NCBI GenBank assembly: GCA_963775125.1
Contig: CAVZHQ010000002.1
Location: 1,182,731 to 1,246,730, forward strand
Direction: 5' to 3'
Source: JAHECQ01 sp963775125
GTDB lineage: Bacteria; Actinomycetota; Acidimicrobiia; Acidimicrobiales; SZUA-35
Length of the DNA: 64,000 bases
Numbering within the stretch: position 1 is the stretch's first letter; each line of letters begins with the position of its first letter. Below, piece by piece: positions 8,523-18,136 of the stretch. Under the pieces are notes generated by a model. That model saw only the letters and a program-made list of their open reading frames with translations, searched no databases and was not told the origin of the DNA. Made by a program: the position numbers and the translations under genes.

Positions 8523-10050
8523 GTGAGCGAGCTTTCCGACAGCCCATCCGAGGTCACTCCAGAGGACGTTGAGGGCACCGCAATCGACACGCCCGAACCA
8601 GCGCCGGTCGTAGAGGAAGCGGTCGACGCAGAGCCGATCGAGGTCGAGCCGATCGAGGTCGAGCCGATCGAGGTCGAGCCGGTCGTGGAGGCCGAGTCCG
8701 TCGAAGTACCGGTCGACGAAGTACCGGTCGACGAAGTAGCGGTCGAGGAAGTGGCGGCGAGTCGAACCAGCGGTCGATCCCGTCGAGGCTGTGGCGACCA
8801 GCGATCCGGCGGAAGCGCTCGAGCCCGCAGAGGTCGAGCCGGTCGTGGAGGCCGAGTCCGTCGAGGAGGCGGCTCAGCTCGAACGGGACGGAGAGCCGGA
8901 GACCGCGGTGGCGGCCGAGCCCGTTCACGTTGCGGTGTCCGAGTCCGCTCCGATCCATCGTCGCGCTGCTTCGGGGCCGCCGCCCCCTCCGCCGGGTCAT
9001 GGTCCCGGTTCAGGGTCCGATGCCGAAGCCGCGGTGGCCAACGCTGATGCCGGCAAGATCGTCGGCGGTATCGCCACGGTCATCACGACCGACGAGGTCG
9101 AGCTGGTGCTCGAGGACGGACGGCTGGCCGTCATTCATCGCCGGAACTACGCGCCGACGGCGGTCGAAGATCTCACGACGGTCGTGACCATGGGCGATCG
9201 GCTCGAGGGAGCAGTGCTGGCGCGGCACGACCCTCGGGAGCGAGTGGTGCTCTCTCGTGCCTGGGCCATGGAGAAGCGCACCTGGGAGCGGCTCGAAGCG
9301 GCGGCAGCGGACCACACTGCGTTGTCCTGCCTGGTCACGGGTTCGAGCAAGAACGGCCTTGTGGTCGATGTCGATGGTGTCCGCGGTTTCGTTCCGCTCT
9401 CGCACGTGTCGCTCGAGGCCTCGGCCGAGCTGGGCTCGCTTGTCGGCCAGCACCTCGATCTCAAGATCATCGAGATCGATGCGGACCCTCGCAAGCGTCG
9501 GTTGGTACTGAGCCGCCGGTCGATCCTGCTCCGTGATCAGCGCCGGGAGGCCCACGACGTCTTGGCCTCCCTCAAGCCAGGTGACGTCCGCAGGGGAACG
9601 GTGTCGTCCATCTCGGATTACGGGGCCTTCGTCGATCTCGGCGGCGTCAACGGGCTCGTGCACGTTTCCGAGCTGGCGTGGACCAAGGTGGGCCATCCCC
9701 GCGAGGTGGTGAACCCCGGCGACGAGGTCGAGGTCAAGGTGCTCGAGGTCAAGGTCAAGAAGCGCCGTGTTCGTTTGTCGATGCGAGAGGTGAGTCCGGA
9801 CCCCTTGAGCACCGTCGCCGTTGGCGAGGTGGTCACCGGCCGGATCACCCATCTGGTTGACTTCGGGGCCTTCGTCGACGTCGGTGGCGTCGAAGGATTG
9901 GTTCATCTTTCCGAGATGGCCGAGTACCGGGTGTACGCGCCCGAAGAGTTGGTCACTCCCGGCGAGGAAGTGATGGTCAAGATCCTCTCGGTCGACCCCA
10001 AGCGGCGACGGATCGAACTCTCGATCCGTCAGGCGGTGCAGTTCGGCTGA
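8523..10050 (+). CDS. S1-domain RNA-binding protein with acidic repeat N-terminus, frameshifted
   Basis: The C-terminal 330 residues hold tandem S1 (OB-fold) RNA-binding repeats. Clear examples start near RRGTVSSISDYGAFVDLGGV and VTGRITHLVDFGAFVDVGGV, with two more divergent copies upstream, as in actinobacterial ribosomal protein S1-like proteins. The first roughly 170 residues are acidic and repetitive: three 15-bp units (8631-8675) encode EPIEV, followed by VPVDE units. The frame changes near 8760; after correction the tail reads VEPAVDPVEAVATSDPAEALEP. The GTG at 8523 starts a protein of about 509 aa. It is either the housekeeping S1 or a paralogue; the unusual N-terminus favours a paralogue, but this cannot be settled here. 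Confidence 0.78.
8631..8675 (+). repeat. 15-bp tandem repeat (three units) coding for EPIEV
   Basis: Three head-to-tail units of GAGCCGATCGAGGTC lie inside the S1-domain gene. They encode a Glu/Pro/Ile/Val pentapeptide repeat in the acidic N-terminal tail, and copy number could vary by slippage without breaking the frame. Confidence 0.9.
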
Positions 10051-10523
10051 TGGCCGGCGAAGGCGATGCGGCCGCCGAAGCGTTTGCCGAACTGTCACGA
10101 CGGCTGTCGGCCACGCTCGTACCTCTGATCGCGCCTTGGGTCGAGCATCAGATCGTCAGTCGGCTTCCGTTGGCGCTGGCCGAGCAGCAGGCGATGCGAG
10201 CCGCGGCCCGCCAGGCGGGCGAGGACGCGGAGGCACGCGTCGGTCCTCGGCTCGACGAGCTTCTGCGGGCCGACATCAGCGAGCAGCGAAGCAGTCCACT
10301 GGGGTTGTTGCGTGAAGCCACACCATTCGTCACGGTCGTCCTGCGTTCGGCCGGGTTGCCACCCGTCCCCCGCGACGAACACGCCAGGGCGCTGCATCCC
10401 GACGATGACTACGACGTGACGCCGGCGGCGTTCAGCGACTTCGGCGAAGCGGCCCACGATGCGGGTCTGCTGTGGGGCGCCGCAAAGGCGCATCTGCACC
10501 TGCGTCAGCGGGCGACCCGGTGA
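10050..10523 (+). CDS. Conserved-looking hypothetical protein between S1 and glnD
   Basis: A 157-aa protein without signal or membrane segment. It is Ala/Arg-rich and predicted mostly helical (AFAELSRRLSATLVPLIAPWVEHQIVSRLPLALAEQQAMRAAARQ), with an acidic stretch HPDDDYDVTP. The start codon shares a base with the S1 gene stop and its own stop overlaps the glnD GTG, so it is translationally coupled in an S1-unknown-glnD operon. I do not recognise a family. Confidence 0.65.
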   Translation: MAGEGDAAAEAFAELSRRLSATLVPLIAPWVEHQIVSRLPLALAEQQAMRAAARQAGEDAEARVGPRLDELLRADISEQRSSPLGLLREATPFVTVVLRSAGLPPVPRDEHARALHPDDDYDVTPAAFSDFGEAAHDAGLLWGAAKAHLHLRQRATR

Positions 10524-12817
10524 GCAAGCGACGCAAACCGCTGCTGGAGGCCCCCGAGCTGAAGGGCCTCGAGTTCACCGTTGCCCACACCGCTGCCGCC
10601 GACCGCTGGTTCGTCGATCTCTTCGAGCGAGCGGTCGCCGCGCGCCCCGCCGAGGCCGGGTCGGCGGGGCTTGCCTTGGTCGCCGTTGGCGGGTACGGGT
10701 GGGGTCACCTTTTTCCTCACAGCGATCTCGACGTCGTCCTTCTTCATGCGGGAGTGGCCGACATCGGCGATATTGCCGAGCGGCTCTGGTACCCGGTTTG
10801 GGATCGCGGTCTCGAGCTGGGCCACGTCGTGGCCACGGTGCCCGAGGCCGTCGCCGTTGCCGGCGAAGAGCTCGACCGGGCGACGGCGTTTCTGGACACA
10901 CGGTTGATTGCCGGGGATCCTGCGTTGTTGGTCGCCTTCGACGATGGCATCGAGGCGTTGTGGAGGTCGCGTGCCGATGACTTCCTGACCCAGCTGGCTG
11001 AAGTCGTCGACGATCGCCACAGCAACAACGGCGACGTCGCCTTCATGATCGAACCGAACCTGAAGCAGGGGCGGGGCGGCATTCGTGACATCCAGGCGCT
11101 GCGGTGGGCCAGTCGGGCGGTGCCGGGATTCGCGGTCGACCTCCTCCAAGGATTGACCCCCGAGACGAACCTGCTGTTCTCGGCCCGGGTCGAGCTGCAC
11201 CGGCACGCCAACCGACCCGGCGATGTCGTTGCTCTCGATGCCCAGGACGACCTGGCGCGGGCCATGGACGAACCAGACGCCAGCGCGTTGATGAAGCGGC
11301 TGGCCGAGGCCGGGCGTCGAGTCGCTTGGAACAGCGATGAGGCGTGGGAGCGCTTCCGGCGTCGCCGAGTGACAACCCGTCGAGAGCCGACCCCGCTGTC
11401 CGATGCGTTCGAGGTCCGCGACGACTACATCGAACTGCGCGCCGGCGTCGACGTGGCTGCCCGGCCGCTGCTGCTGTTGGAGGTCGCCGACCTGGCTGCG
11501 CAGCGTGACATGGCCATCGGCCGGGCGACGCTGGTCCACATGGCGCAGGCGTCGCCGTCGCTGCCCGAACCCTGGTCAGCCGAAGCCCGCGATCTACTGG
11601 CAGGAATCTTTCTGGCCGGCGCCCCCGCGATCGACGTCGTGGAGGACCTGGACCATTTCGGGCTCATGAACCGCATCCTGCCCGAGTGGGAGCGAGTGCG
11701 GTGCAAACCTCAGCGGAACGTTCTGCATACGTTCACTGTCGACCGCCACCTTTGTCAGGCCGCGGCCTACTCGGCTGCGTTGGCTGACCGGGTCGCCCGC
11801 CCCGATCTGCTCGTCGTCGGCACGCTCCTGCACGACATCGGAAAGGGCTTTCCTGGTGACCACACCGAGGTGGGCATGCAGATCGTGCAGGCCATCGCCG
11901 AGCGGATGGGCTATGCCGAAGAGGATGTTGCGACCCTGGTCGACCTTTGTCGACTGCACCTCCTCCTGCCCGACGTTGCAACGCGTCGTGACCTGGCCGA
12001 TGCCGGCACCATCAAGGCCGTTGCCGCGGCGGTCGACTCGGTCGACTTCCTGCATCTTCTGGCCGCATTGACCCAGGCCGACTCCCAAGCCACGGGTCCG
12101 TCGACGTGGGGACCGTGGAAGGCCGACCTCGTCGCCCAGTTGGTCGAGCGCACCGAGCATTTCCTCACCGAGGGACTGATCGGAGAGGGCCGGTCCGATT
12201 TCCCGTCGGTCGAGACGCTCGAACTGATGGCCAGCCGCGCCCGGGCGATCGATGGGCGCGGAAGCACCCTTCGAGTCGTGGCGAACGACGAGCCGTTGTT
12301 GTTCAGTCGGATCGCCGGCGTCATGGCGGTCAGCGGTCTCGACGTGTTGGACGCCGCCGCCTACAGCGCCGACGGCATGGCCGCCGCCGAGTTCGTCGTC
12401 CAGTCCTCCACGGGTGCCCCGGTCGAATGGGCCCCGGTGGTCGCCATGGTCGACGAGGCGCTCGCAGGTCGGCTTGCACTCAGTGCCCGAGTGGCGCGCA
12501 GGGCCCGAACCTACGCCCGGTACCAACGACGTCTCGCGGCCTCGCCGCCCCGCCGGGAGGTCAACGTCGACAACTCCGTGTCCGAGGTTGCGACCGTCAT
12601 CGACGTCCACTCGCCGGACACCATCGGTCTGCTCTACCGGCTGACGCAGGCGCTCGGTGAGTTCGGACTCGACATCCGATCTGCTCGCGTGCAGACCCTC
12701 GGCCCGGAAGCCGTCGACAGCTTCTATCTCTGCGACCGACACGGCAAGAAGATCCTCGACCCCGTCGTGCTGGCCGAGCTCGATCTGGCACTTCGAGAAG
12801 CCATGGGGGAAGCTTGA
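10520..12817 (+). CDS. glnD: [Protein-PII] uridylyltransferase / uridylyl-removing enzyme
   Basis: GlnD senses glutamine and modifies the PII signalling protein to control nitrogen assimilation. The protein (about 765 aa from the GTG at 10520) has the nucleotidyltransferase motif VAVGGYGWGHLFPHSDLDVV, a central PII-UTase linker, an HD hydrolase domain (LLHDIGKGFPGDHTEVGMQI) and two C-terminal ACT domains (LLFSRIAGVMAVSGLDVLDA and GLLYRLTQALGEFGLDIRSA). The usual Gly-Arg-Gly of the nucleotidyltransferase loop is GWG here. The GTG overlaps the previous stop. PII (glnB/glnK) and amtB are not nearby, unlike in many actinobacteria. Confidence 0.93.
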   Translation: MSKRRKPLLEAPELKGLEFTVAHTAAADRWFVDLFERAVAARPAEAGSAGLALVAVGGYGWGHLFPHSDLDVVLLHAGVADIGDIAERLWYPVWDRGLELGHVVATVPEAVAVAGEELDRATAFLDTRLIAGDPALLVAFDDGIEALWRSRADDFLTQLAEVVDDRHSNNGDVAFMIEPNLKQGRGGIRDIQALRWASRAVPGFAVDLLQGLTPETNLLFSARVELHRHANRPGDVVALDAQDDLARAMDEPDASALMKRLAEAGRRVAWNSDEAWERFRRRRVTTRREPTPLSDAFEVRDDYIELRAGVDVAARPLLLLEVADLAAQRDMAIGRATLVHMAQASPSLPEPWSAEARDLLAGIFLAGAPAIDVVEDLDHFGLMNRILPEWERVRCKPQRNVLHTFTVDRHLCQAAAYSAALADRVARPDLLVVGTLLHDIGKGFPGDHTEVGMQIVQAIAERMGYAEEDVATLVDLCRLHLLLPDVATRRDLADAGTIKAVAAAVDSVDFLHLLAALTQADSQATGPSTWGPWKADLVAQLVERTEHFLTEGLIGEGRSDFPSVETLELMASRARAIDGRGSTLRVVANDEPLLFSRIAGVMAVSGLDVLDAAAYSADGMAAAEFVVQSSTGAPVEWAPVVAMVDEALAGRLALSARVARRARTYARYQRRLAASPPRREVNVDNSVSEVATVIDVHSPDTIGLLYRLTQALGEFGLDIRSARVQTLGPEAVDSFYLCDRHGKKILDPVVLAELDLALREAMGEA

Positions 12818-12820
12818 GCC

Positions 12821-13511
12821 GTGAGCGACCGTGACGCTTCGGCGGTGACGACCCAAGAACTGCTGGTATGGGCAGAGGCGCTCTCGGGCATCGCCGCGTA
12901 CCGGCCTCGGGTTCTCCGAGGTGCAGTACGAGCGTGAGCGGTACGAAGAGGTCCTGGCCATTGCCGCGGACATCCGGGCCCGTGTCGAGGGCGAGCCATC
13001 GGTACGGTTCCACTCCGAATGGCTTCGCACCATCGGTCGCGGGGTGTCGGGCTACGTCACCCCCAAGGTCGCCATCGGGGCTGTGGTCGGCGATGACGAA
13101 GGCCGACTTCTCCTCATTCAACGGTCCGACAGCGGCGTCTGGCTCTACCCGACCGGTTGGGCCGATATCGGCTATTCGCCCGCTGAGGTGGCAGCCAAGG
13201 AAGTGTTGGAGGAGACGGGTATCCGTTGTGAGGTGGTGAAACCGCTGGCCATTCTCGACGGACTTCGCCAAGGGTTCAGTCGGATTCCGCTCTACTCCAT
13301 CGTCTTCCTCTGCCGGGCGGTCGGCGGGAGCCTGAGCCCCCACCCGCACGAGTGCCTCGATGCCGGCTGGTTCACCCGGGACAATCTTCCGTCACCGCTG
13401 GCCAGCTTCGACCGCTGGGGAGACCTCGCCTTCCGGGCCATCGCCGGCGAGGCCATCGAAGCCGAGTTCGACCTTCCCCGCGAACCGGTCTGGCGAAGCG
13501 CCGACGACTGA
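12821..13511 (+). CDS. NUDIX hydrolase with N-terminal Nudix_hydro_N domain, frameshifted near the start
   Basis: The NUDIX box is GWADIGYSPAEVAAKEVLEETGI, matching Gx5Ex7REUxEExGU except that Lys takes the place of Arg. It hydrolyses a nucleoside diphosphate linked to another group; ADP-ribose or a similar substrate is inferred from the N-terminal domain (LLVWAEALSGIA... and QYERERYEEVLAIAADIRARV). The GTG at 12821 starts four bases after glnD stops. One indel near 12897 separates residues 1-25 from the rest; a downstream GTG at 12921 gives a 196-aa version without the full N-terminal domain. Intact length is about 229 aa. Confidence 0.85.
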
Positions 13512-13580
13512 TCGCTGCTGACTCGAAGATCGGACTCAGCGCATCGTTCTGGTACTTCGTCCTCGAAGGAGGATCGACGG

Positions 13581-14417
13581 CTACTTGTCTTCGAGGAAGC
13601 GCTCGAGTTCCTCGATGAGCGCGGCGCTCGACTCGGGGGTCATGGAGTCGTAACGGGCCTCGAGCTGGGCGACGTAGGCCCGGGTGTCGTCGTCCTCGGA
13701 GACCAGCTCGGTGATCTGCGATTCGTACTCGACGGTTGCCTCGACCAGCTCCCCGGCCAGGATGGGAAGACCGAGCATCGTTCCCAAGCGATCGACCAGC
13801 GCAAGAGCGGCCTTCGGTGAACTGGCGTGCGGCACGTAGCTGGGAACGCTGGCCCACAACGACACCGAGTCGACCTCTTGGTCTCGGAAGGCGCTGTGAA
13901 TGACGCCGACGATGCCGGTGGGGCCCTCATAGGTCGACGGCTCGAGGTCGAGGCGTCGACCGAGTTCGCTGTTGTCGGTCGACCCGAAGATCGTCGTTGG
14001 GCGCGAGTGGGCGACGTCGGCGATGAGCGCACCCAGCGATACGACCATGGAGCAGTCGAATGCCTTCGCCAGGTTGATGACCTGTTCGGAGTAGGTGCGC
14101 CAACGCAGCTGGGGTTCGATTCCGATGCCGATGATGAGGTCGTGATCAAGGGTCGGGAGCTGGGCGGCCGAGAATTCGTTCAGTGGCCAGCTGAGCGCCC
14201 GCTCACCGTCTTCGATGACTACCGAAGGTCGGGCATCGGTGAAGTCGTAGAAGATCTCGGGGTCGATTTCGGCGAAGGGCTCGGCGCCCAGTCCGTCGGC
14301 GATGTGGCGGGCGGCGGTGGAGGCAGCATCTCCTGCGTCGTTCCAGCCCTCGAACGCCAAGACGAGCACCGGCCGCCGGAGGGTGGGACGCTCGTCTGTC
14401 CAGTGAATGTGATCCAC
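13581..14417 (-). CDS. PAC2-family (proteasome assembly chaperone-like) protein
   Basis: The 278-aa protein has the PAC2 fold signatures LVLAFEGWNDAGDAASTAARHI, HDLIIGIGIEPQLRWRTYSEQV, VVSLGALIADVAHSRPTTI and TGIVGVIHSAF. PAC2 proteins are related to eukaryotic proteasome assembly chaperones and are common in actinobacteria, where their exact function is not established. The last 40 residues are a charged, probably helical tail (YVAQLEARYDSMTPESSAALIEELERFLEDK region). It is transcribed toward the NUDIX gene. No proteasome gene is in the window. Confidence 0.88.
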   Translation of the reverse strand: MDHIHWTDERPTLRRPVLVLAFEGWNDAGDAASTAARHIADGLGAEPFAEIDPEIFYDFTDARPSVVIEDGERALSWPLNEFSAAQLPTLDHDLIIGIGIEPQLRWRTYSEQVINLAKAFDCSMVVSLGALIADVAHSRPTTIFGSTDNSELGRRLDLEPSTYEGPTGIVGVIHSAFRDQEVDSVSLWASVPSYVPHASSPKAALALVDRLGTMLGLPILAGELVEATVEYESQITELVSEDDDTRAYVAQLEARYDSMTPESSAALIEELERFLEDK

Positions 14418-14528
14418 CCAAGAGAGGGTACCGCCGAGCTGGAAGGCGACGGTGGTCAGGTAGGTCGATCACCACCTTCGGCCGGGCGACGCTCAGGCTG
14501 GTGCACATTCTTTGATAAACACTGGTTG

Positions 14529-14959
14529 ATGCAGATCTACGAAGTAACCGACGTCGACGACGAACTGGTCCGCTCGTTCGAGCGGCTCATCCCTCAACTG
14601 TCGTCGTCCAACCCACCTCCGTCGAAGGAAGAACTGCAGGCCATCGCATCGTCCGAGGCCTCCGTCCTGCTGGTGGCCGAGGAGGACGGCTACATCTACG
14701 GCAGTCTGACGCTCGTCTTGTTCCGGATCCCGACCGGGGTGCGGGCGTGGATCGAAGACGTCGTGGTCGACAGCGAGGCTCGGGGCAAAGGGCGTCGGGC
14801 AATCGCTGAACGAAGAGGCGCTGACGCGAGCACCGTGCGGCAGGAGCGTCGACGGTCGATCTCACGTCGCGGCCAAGTCGCGAGGCAGCCAATCGTCTCT
14901 ACCAGCGGCTCGGTTTCAAAGCCCGCGAGACCAACATCTACCGCTTCGACCTGCACTAG
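14529..14959 (+). CDS. GNAT-family N-acetyltransferase, frameshifted
   Basis: The N-terminal 87 residues read MQIYEVTDVDDELVRSFERL, a beta-strand block (VLLVAEEDGYIYGSLTLVLF) and the acetyl-CoA site start AWIEDVVVDSEARGKG. After that the frame breaks at about 14790 and again before 14880. The C-terminus resumes as VDLTSRPSREAANRLYQRLG and FKARETNIYRFDLH, a typical GNAT ending. Corrected length is about 143 aa. The acceptor substrate is not predictable. It is divergent from the PAC2 gene. Confidence 0.75.
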
Positions 14960-14976
14960 CCGAGTGTCGGCCGGGC

Positions 14977-15180
14977 TCAGGGCCGCTTGAGCGCACCGAT
15001 CAACACGGTGAGCGTCTCGAGCGCCTGTTCGCGTCGAAGCGCCCAGGCCCCGGGACTCAACATGGCCACTGATCGACGCATCTGTTCCCACTGTTCGGGA
15101 GCGGCCTCTTGTCCGGGAGTCGGATCGGGGGCAGTTTGCGGAGCGGGTGGCGGGTGAGGAACTGACGGGTGCGTGGTCAT
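14977..15180 (-). CDS. Small Pro-rich hypothetical protein
   Basis: A 67-aa frame starting at the ATG at 15180. The first 25 residues are Pro/Ala-rich and probably disordered; the remainder (QWEQMRRSVAMLSPGAWALRREQALETL) is predicted helical. It lies between the acetyltransferase and the sugar dehydrogenase gene. No family was recognised; support is the clean start and composition only. Confidence 0.45.
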   Translation of the reverse strand: MTTHPSVPHPPPAPQTAPDPTPGQEAAPEQWEQMRRSVAMLSPGAWALRREQALETLTVLIGALKRP

Positions 15181-15244
15181 GGAGCGAGGGTACGACGGGC
15201 CGATGGTAAAAGCGAACAAATGTTCGAGTTCGATCGAGAATCGG

Positions 15245-16564
15245 CTACTCGTCCTCGGTGGTGGCTTTCTCGGGATCGATGCGAGAAACGACCCCGAGAC
15301 CATCGGGCCCCGACCGCTCCAGGACCAGGATCTCGCCCTCAGGTCCCTGGCCGAAGGACGCCAGCAGGTTGGGTCCTGCTGCCACGGTGAGCGGACGCAC
15401 CAGCACGCCTTCGGGCAGGACCTGCAGGCCGAGTATTTCGCCGGTGCAGTAGTCGGCGAAGATGTAGACCCCGACGAGCATGGGGAGGAGTTCGCCTCGA
15501 TACACGTAGCCACCGGTGACCGAACAACGCCCGCTCTCGTGGACGTAGGTGAACAGCGGCGGTACGTACGCGGCGGGAGGAGCGCCACCGTCGAAGGGAC
15601 GATCGCCTTCCATCTCGTTCCAGCCGAGGTTGGCCCCTCGGCCACCCCCGCTCGCCTCGGCCAGGAGATCGATCTCCTCGACATCGTCCTGGCCGACATC
15701 ACCGATCCACAGATCGCCGGTGGCCGAATCGAACGACATGCGCCAGGGGTTTCTCACGCCCCAAAGCCAGATCTCGGGCAGTCCGTCACCGCCGGCGGCG
15801 AAGGGGTTGCCGTCGGGGATGCCGTAGGGCTTGTCGCCGGCCGCGAAGGGATCGATGCGGAGCACGCTGCCCAGCAGCGTCTGGGTGTTCTGCCCGTTGT
15901 CGTCGGGGTCGCCCGCTCCGCCACCATCGCCCAGACCGATGTACAGGAATCCGTCGGGGCCGAGCGCCAGGCTGCCCCCATTGTGGTTGCCGGCGGGCTG
16001 GGGGACGCGGAGCAACTCGCGCCGGGAGTCGAGATCGGCTCGGTCGGTCCGGGACACCGCGAACTCGGTGATGACGAGGGTGCCTTCGAGGTCGGTGTAG
16101 CTGACGTAGAGCTGTCGGCCGTCGGAGGAGAATTGCAGGCCGAGCAAACCCTGCTCGCTGTCCGTCGAGACCTCGGCACTGAGGTCGAGCAGCGGTTGGC
16201 GCAGGACGCTGATGGACTCCTTGCCTCGCTCGCTGATCTCGCGTTGGATCACCCGAACACGTCCCGCCCGTTCGGCCACGTAGTAGTTGAGCGACCCGGA
16301 TCGGGCGGTCGCCGCGATTGGCTCCTCCAGTTGGGCAATCGGGGTCAGCTCGAGCTGCAGCTGCTGCCAGAGCGGGTCGGCGAGCACAGCGGTTGTCGTG
16401 GTCACATCGGCAGCAGAGGCGCTCTTCCCGCCGGTGTCACCGGCTCCTTCTGCCTCGGCCAACGCGCTCTGGTCGGCGTCGGTTGCGGGCGTCAGAAACG
16501 AGCAGGCCGACGTGGCGAGAAGGAGGATGCTGACGGAGAGGGAAGCGACGGCGGGTCTTGTCAT
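15245..16564 (-). CDS. PQQ-type sugar (glucose/sorbosone) dehydrogenase lipoprotein
   Basis: A six-bladed beta-propeller of the soluble glucose dehydrogenase/GSDH family, exported and lipid-anchored (signal with lipobox LLLATSACS). Family blocks seen include YVAERAGRVRVI, EQGLLGLQFSSDGRQLYVSY, HNGGSLALGPDGFLYIGLGDGG, GSVLRIDP, GVRNPWRMSFD, LWIGDVGQDDVEEID, GANLGWNEMEG, CSVTGGYVYRG and IFADYCTG. A long Ser/Thr/Ala linker (residues 30-60) follows the lipid anchor. The ATG at 16564 is chosen because it gives a proper signal peptide. Members oxidise aldoses with PQQ; the physiological substrate is unknown. The frame is intact over 439 aa. Confidence 0.88.
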   Translation of the reverse strand: MTRPAVASLSVSILLLATSACSFLTPATDADQSALAEAEGAGDTGGKSASAADVTTTTAVLADPLWQQLQLELTPIAQLEEPIAATARSGSLNYYVAERAGRVRVIQREISERGKESISVLRQPLLDLSAEVSTDSEQGLLGLQFSSDGRQLYVSYTDLEGTLVITEFAVSRTDRADLDSRRELLRVPQPAGNHNGGSLALGPDGFLYIGLGDGGGAGDPDDNGQNTQTLLGSVLRIDPFAAGDKPYGIPDGNPFAAGGDGLPEIWLWGVRNPWRMSFDSATGDLWIGDVGQDDVEEIDLLAEASGGGRGANLGWNEMEGDRPFDGGAPPAAYVPPLFTYVHESGRCSVTGGYVYRGELLPMLVGVYIFADYCTGEILGLQVLPEGVLVRPLTVAAGPNLLASFGQGPEGEILVLERSGPDGLGVVSRIDPEKATTEDE

Positions 16565-16577
16565 GGATTCCTGAGGT

Positions 16578-17427
16578 TCACAGCCTGCGGACCAGGCCTT
16601 CTTGGACGACGGAGACGACCAACTGGCCGTCTTGATAGATGAGACCTCGAGCCAGGCCGCGGGCTCCGCTCGCTGCGGGAGTGTCCTGGGCATAGAGGAA
16701 CCAGCGATCGGCCCGGAACGGGCGGTGGAACCACATGGCGTGGTCGAGGCTGGCCATCATCACCTCTCCTTCGACGAACGAAACGCCGTGAGGTCGCGTA
16801 AGCGTGTCGAGAAGACTCATGTCGGACGCATAGGTGAGCACGCACTGGTGCAGGATCGGGTCGTCCGGTAGCTCGCCGTCGGCCCGCATCCACACGTACT
16901 GCTCGGGATCCAGAGTCGCGCCGGCCTTGGCCAAGGGGTTGGGTCCGACGTAGCGGGTGTCGATGGGCCGGGGCTGGGTGTACCAGTCGCCGAGCTTGTC
17001 GGCCAGGGCAGCGTTGCGAGTGGCGAAGTCGGGCAGTGTCTCGGGAGCGGGGATGTTTTCCGGGTGGCGGGATCTGGTGCTCCAGGCCGTGCTCGGCCTC
17101 GTGAAACGATGCAGACAGGTGGAAGATGGCCTGCCCGTGTTGGATGGCGACGACTCGTCGCGTACGGAACGATCGGCCGTCGCGGATCCGCTCGACCTCG
17201 TACAGGATGGGAATGGTCGGGTCGCCCGGGCGAAGGAAGTAGGCGTGCAGCGAGTGCGCCGCTCCCGACTCGACCGTTCGGTAGGCCGCGACGAGGGCCT
17301 GGCCCGCAACCTGTCCGCCGAAGACTCGTTGCCGACGCTCGTCGGGGCTCTGGCCGCGGAAGATGTTGCGTTCGATCTGCTCGAGGTCGAGAAGGCGAAT
17401 GAGGTCATCGACCACGGCTTGAGTCAC
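16578..17427 (-). CDS. tesB: Acyl-CoA thioesterase II, frameshifted
   Basis: TesB hydrolyses medium and long acyl-CoAs using two hot-dog domains. Domain 1 reads IERNIFRGQSPDERRQRVFGGQVAGQALVAA, HSLHAYFLRPGD and SFRTRRVVAIQ. Domain 2 reads GDWYTQPRPIDTRYVGPNPL, MASLDHAMWFHRPFRADRW (with the catalytic Asp) and GQLVVSVVQEGLVR (with the Gln). The two are in different frames, switching near 17065. A GTG at 17427 (TQAVVDDLIRLLDLE) is the likely start; an ATG at 17469 would add 14 residues and approach the divergent neighbour at 17487. Confidence 0.9.
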
Positions 17428-17486
17428 GCAGTCATTGTGGCCAATCCGGACCACGATGAGGTGGCACATGCCGGTACTCTCGCGCC

Positions 17487-18114
17487 GTGGACAGAACGGA
17501 CCGGCTTCGCGCCGAGGCGGCGAGGGGGTTCATGCCGCCAGAAGAGGGACTGGCACTCTGGCGGGCGGCCGCTTCATCCGACGTCGCCTTGGGCCCGCTG
17601 CTCGAAGTCGGGAGCTACTGCGGCAAGTCGGCCCTCTACCTGGGCCCGGTGGCACGGGATGCCGACTCGTTGTTGTTCTGCGTCGATCATCATCGGGGGT
17701 CCGAGGAGAACCAGCCGGGTTGGGAGTGGCACGAACCCGATCTCGTCGACCCGCAGGTTGGGCGAATGGACACCTTGCCGCTGTTTCGACGGACCGTCTT
17801 GGAGGCCGGCCTCGAGCCCTGGGTCGTCGCCGTCGTAGGTGACAGCCCGCGGGTGGCCCGGGCGTGGGTCGGGCCAGCTGCGGTTCCTCTTCATCGACGG
17901 TGGTCACGGGGCTGAGCCGGCCCGACTCGACCACGACTGGTGGACTCCGCATGTCGCCGTCGGTGGCCTGTTGGCCATTCATGACGTGTTTCCCGACCCG
18001 GGCGATGGAGGCCGGCCGCCCTACGAGCAGATCTACCTGCCGGCGTTGGCGTCGGGTCGCTTCATCGAGGAATCGGCGACGGGTTCATTGCGGGTGCTGC
18101 GCCGAGTTCGGTGA
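17487..18114 (+). CDS. Class I SAM-dependent methyltransferase (Methyltransf_24/CmcI-like), frameshifted
   Basis: The Rossmann motif I LLEVGSYCGKSALYLGP is followed by a motif II acidic strand (LLFCVDHHRGSEEN). After a frame change near 17870 comes LRFLFIDGGHGAEPARLDHDWW, with the IDGxH signature of this subfamily, and GGLLAIHDVFPDPGDGGRPPYE. Corrected length is about 208 aa. Members methylate small molecules or sugars; the substrate is unknown. It converges on the methyltransferase/toroid/GT4 unit, so a joint role in that pathway is possible but not shown. Confidence 0.82.
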
Positions 18115-18136
18115 GGGCCGCGTGATCGGCGAGGTA

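Noticed and set aside
11594..13033. 479-residue minus-strand frame opposite glnD and the NUDIX gene
   Set aside because: Antisense shadow of well-supported genes.
15173..16642. 489-residue plus-strand frame opposite the sugar dehydrogenase
   Set aside because: It is an antisense shadow of a clear GSDH-family gene in GC-rich codons; no recognisable motifs or proper start.
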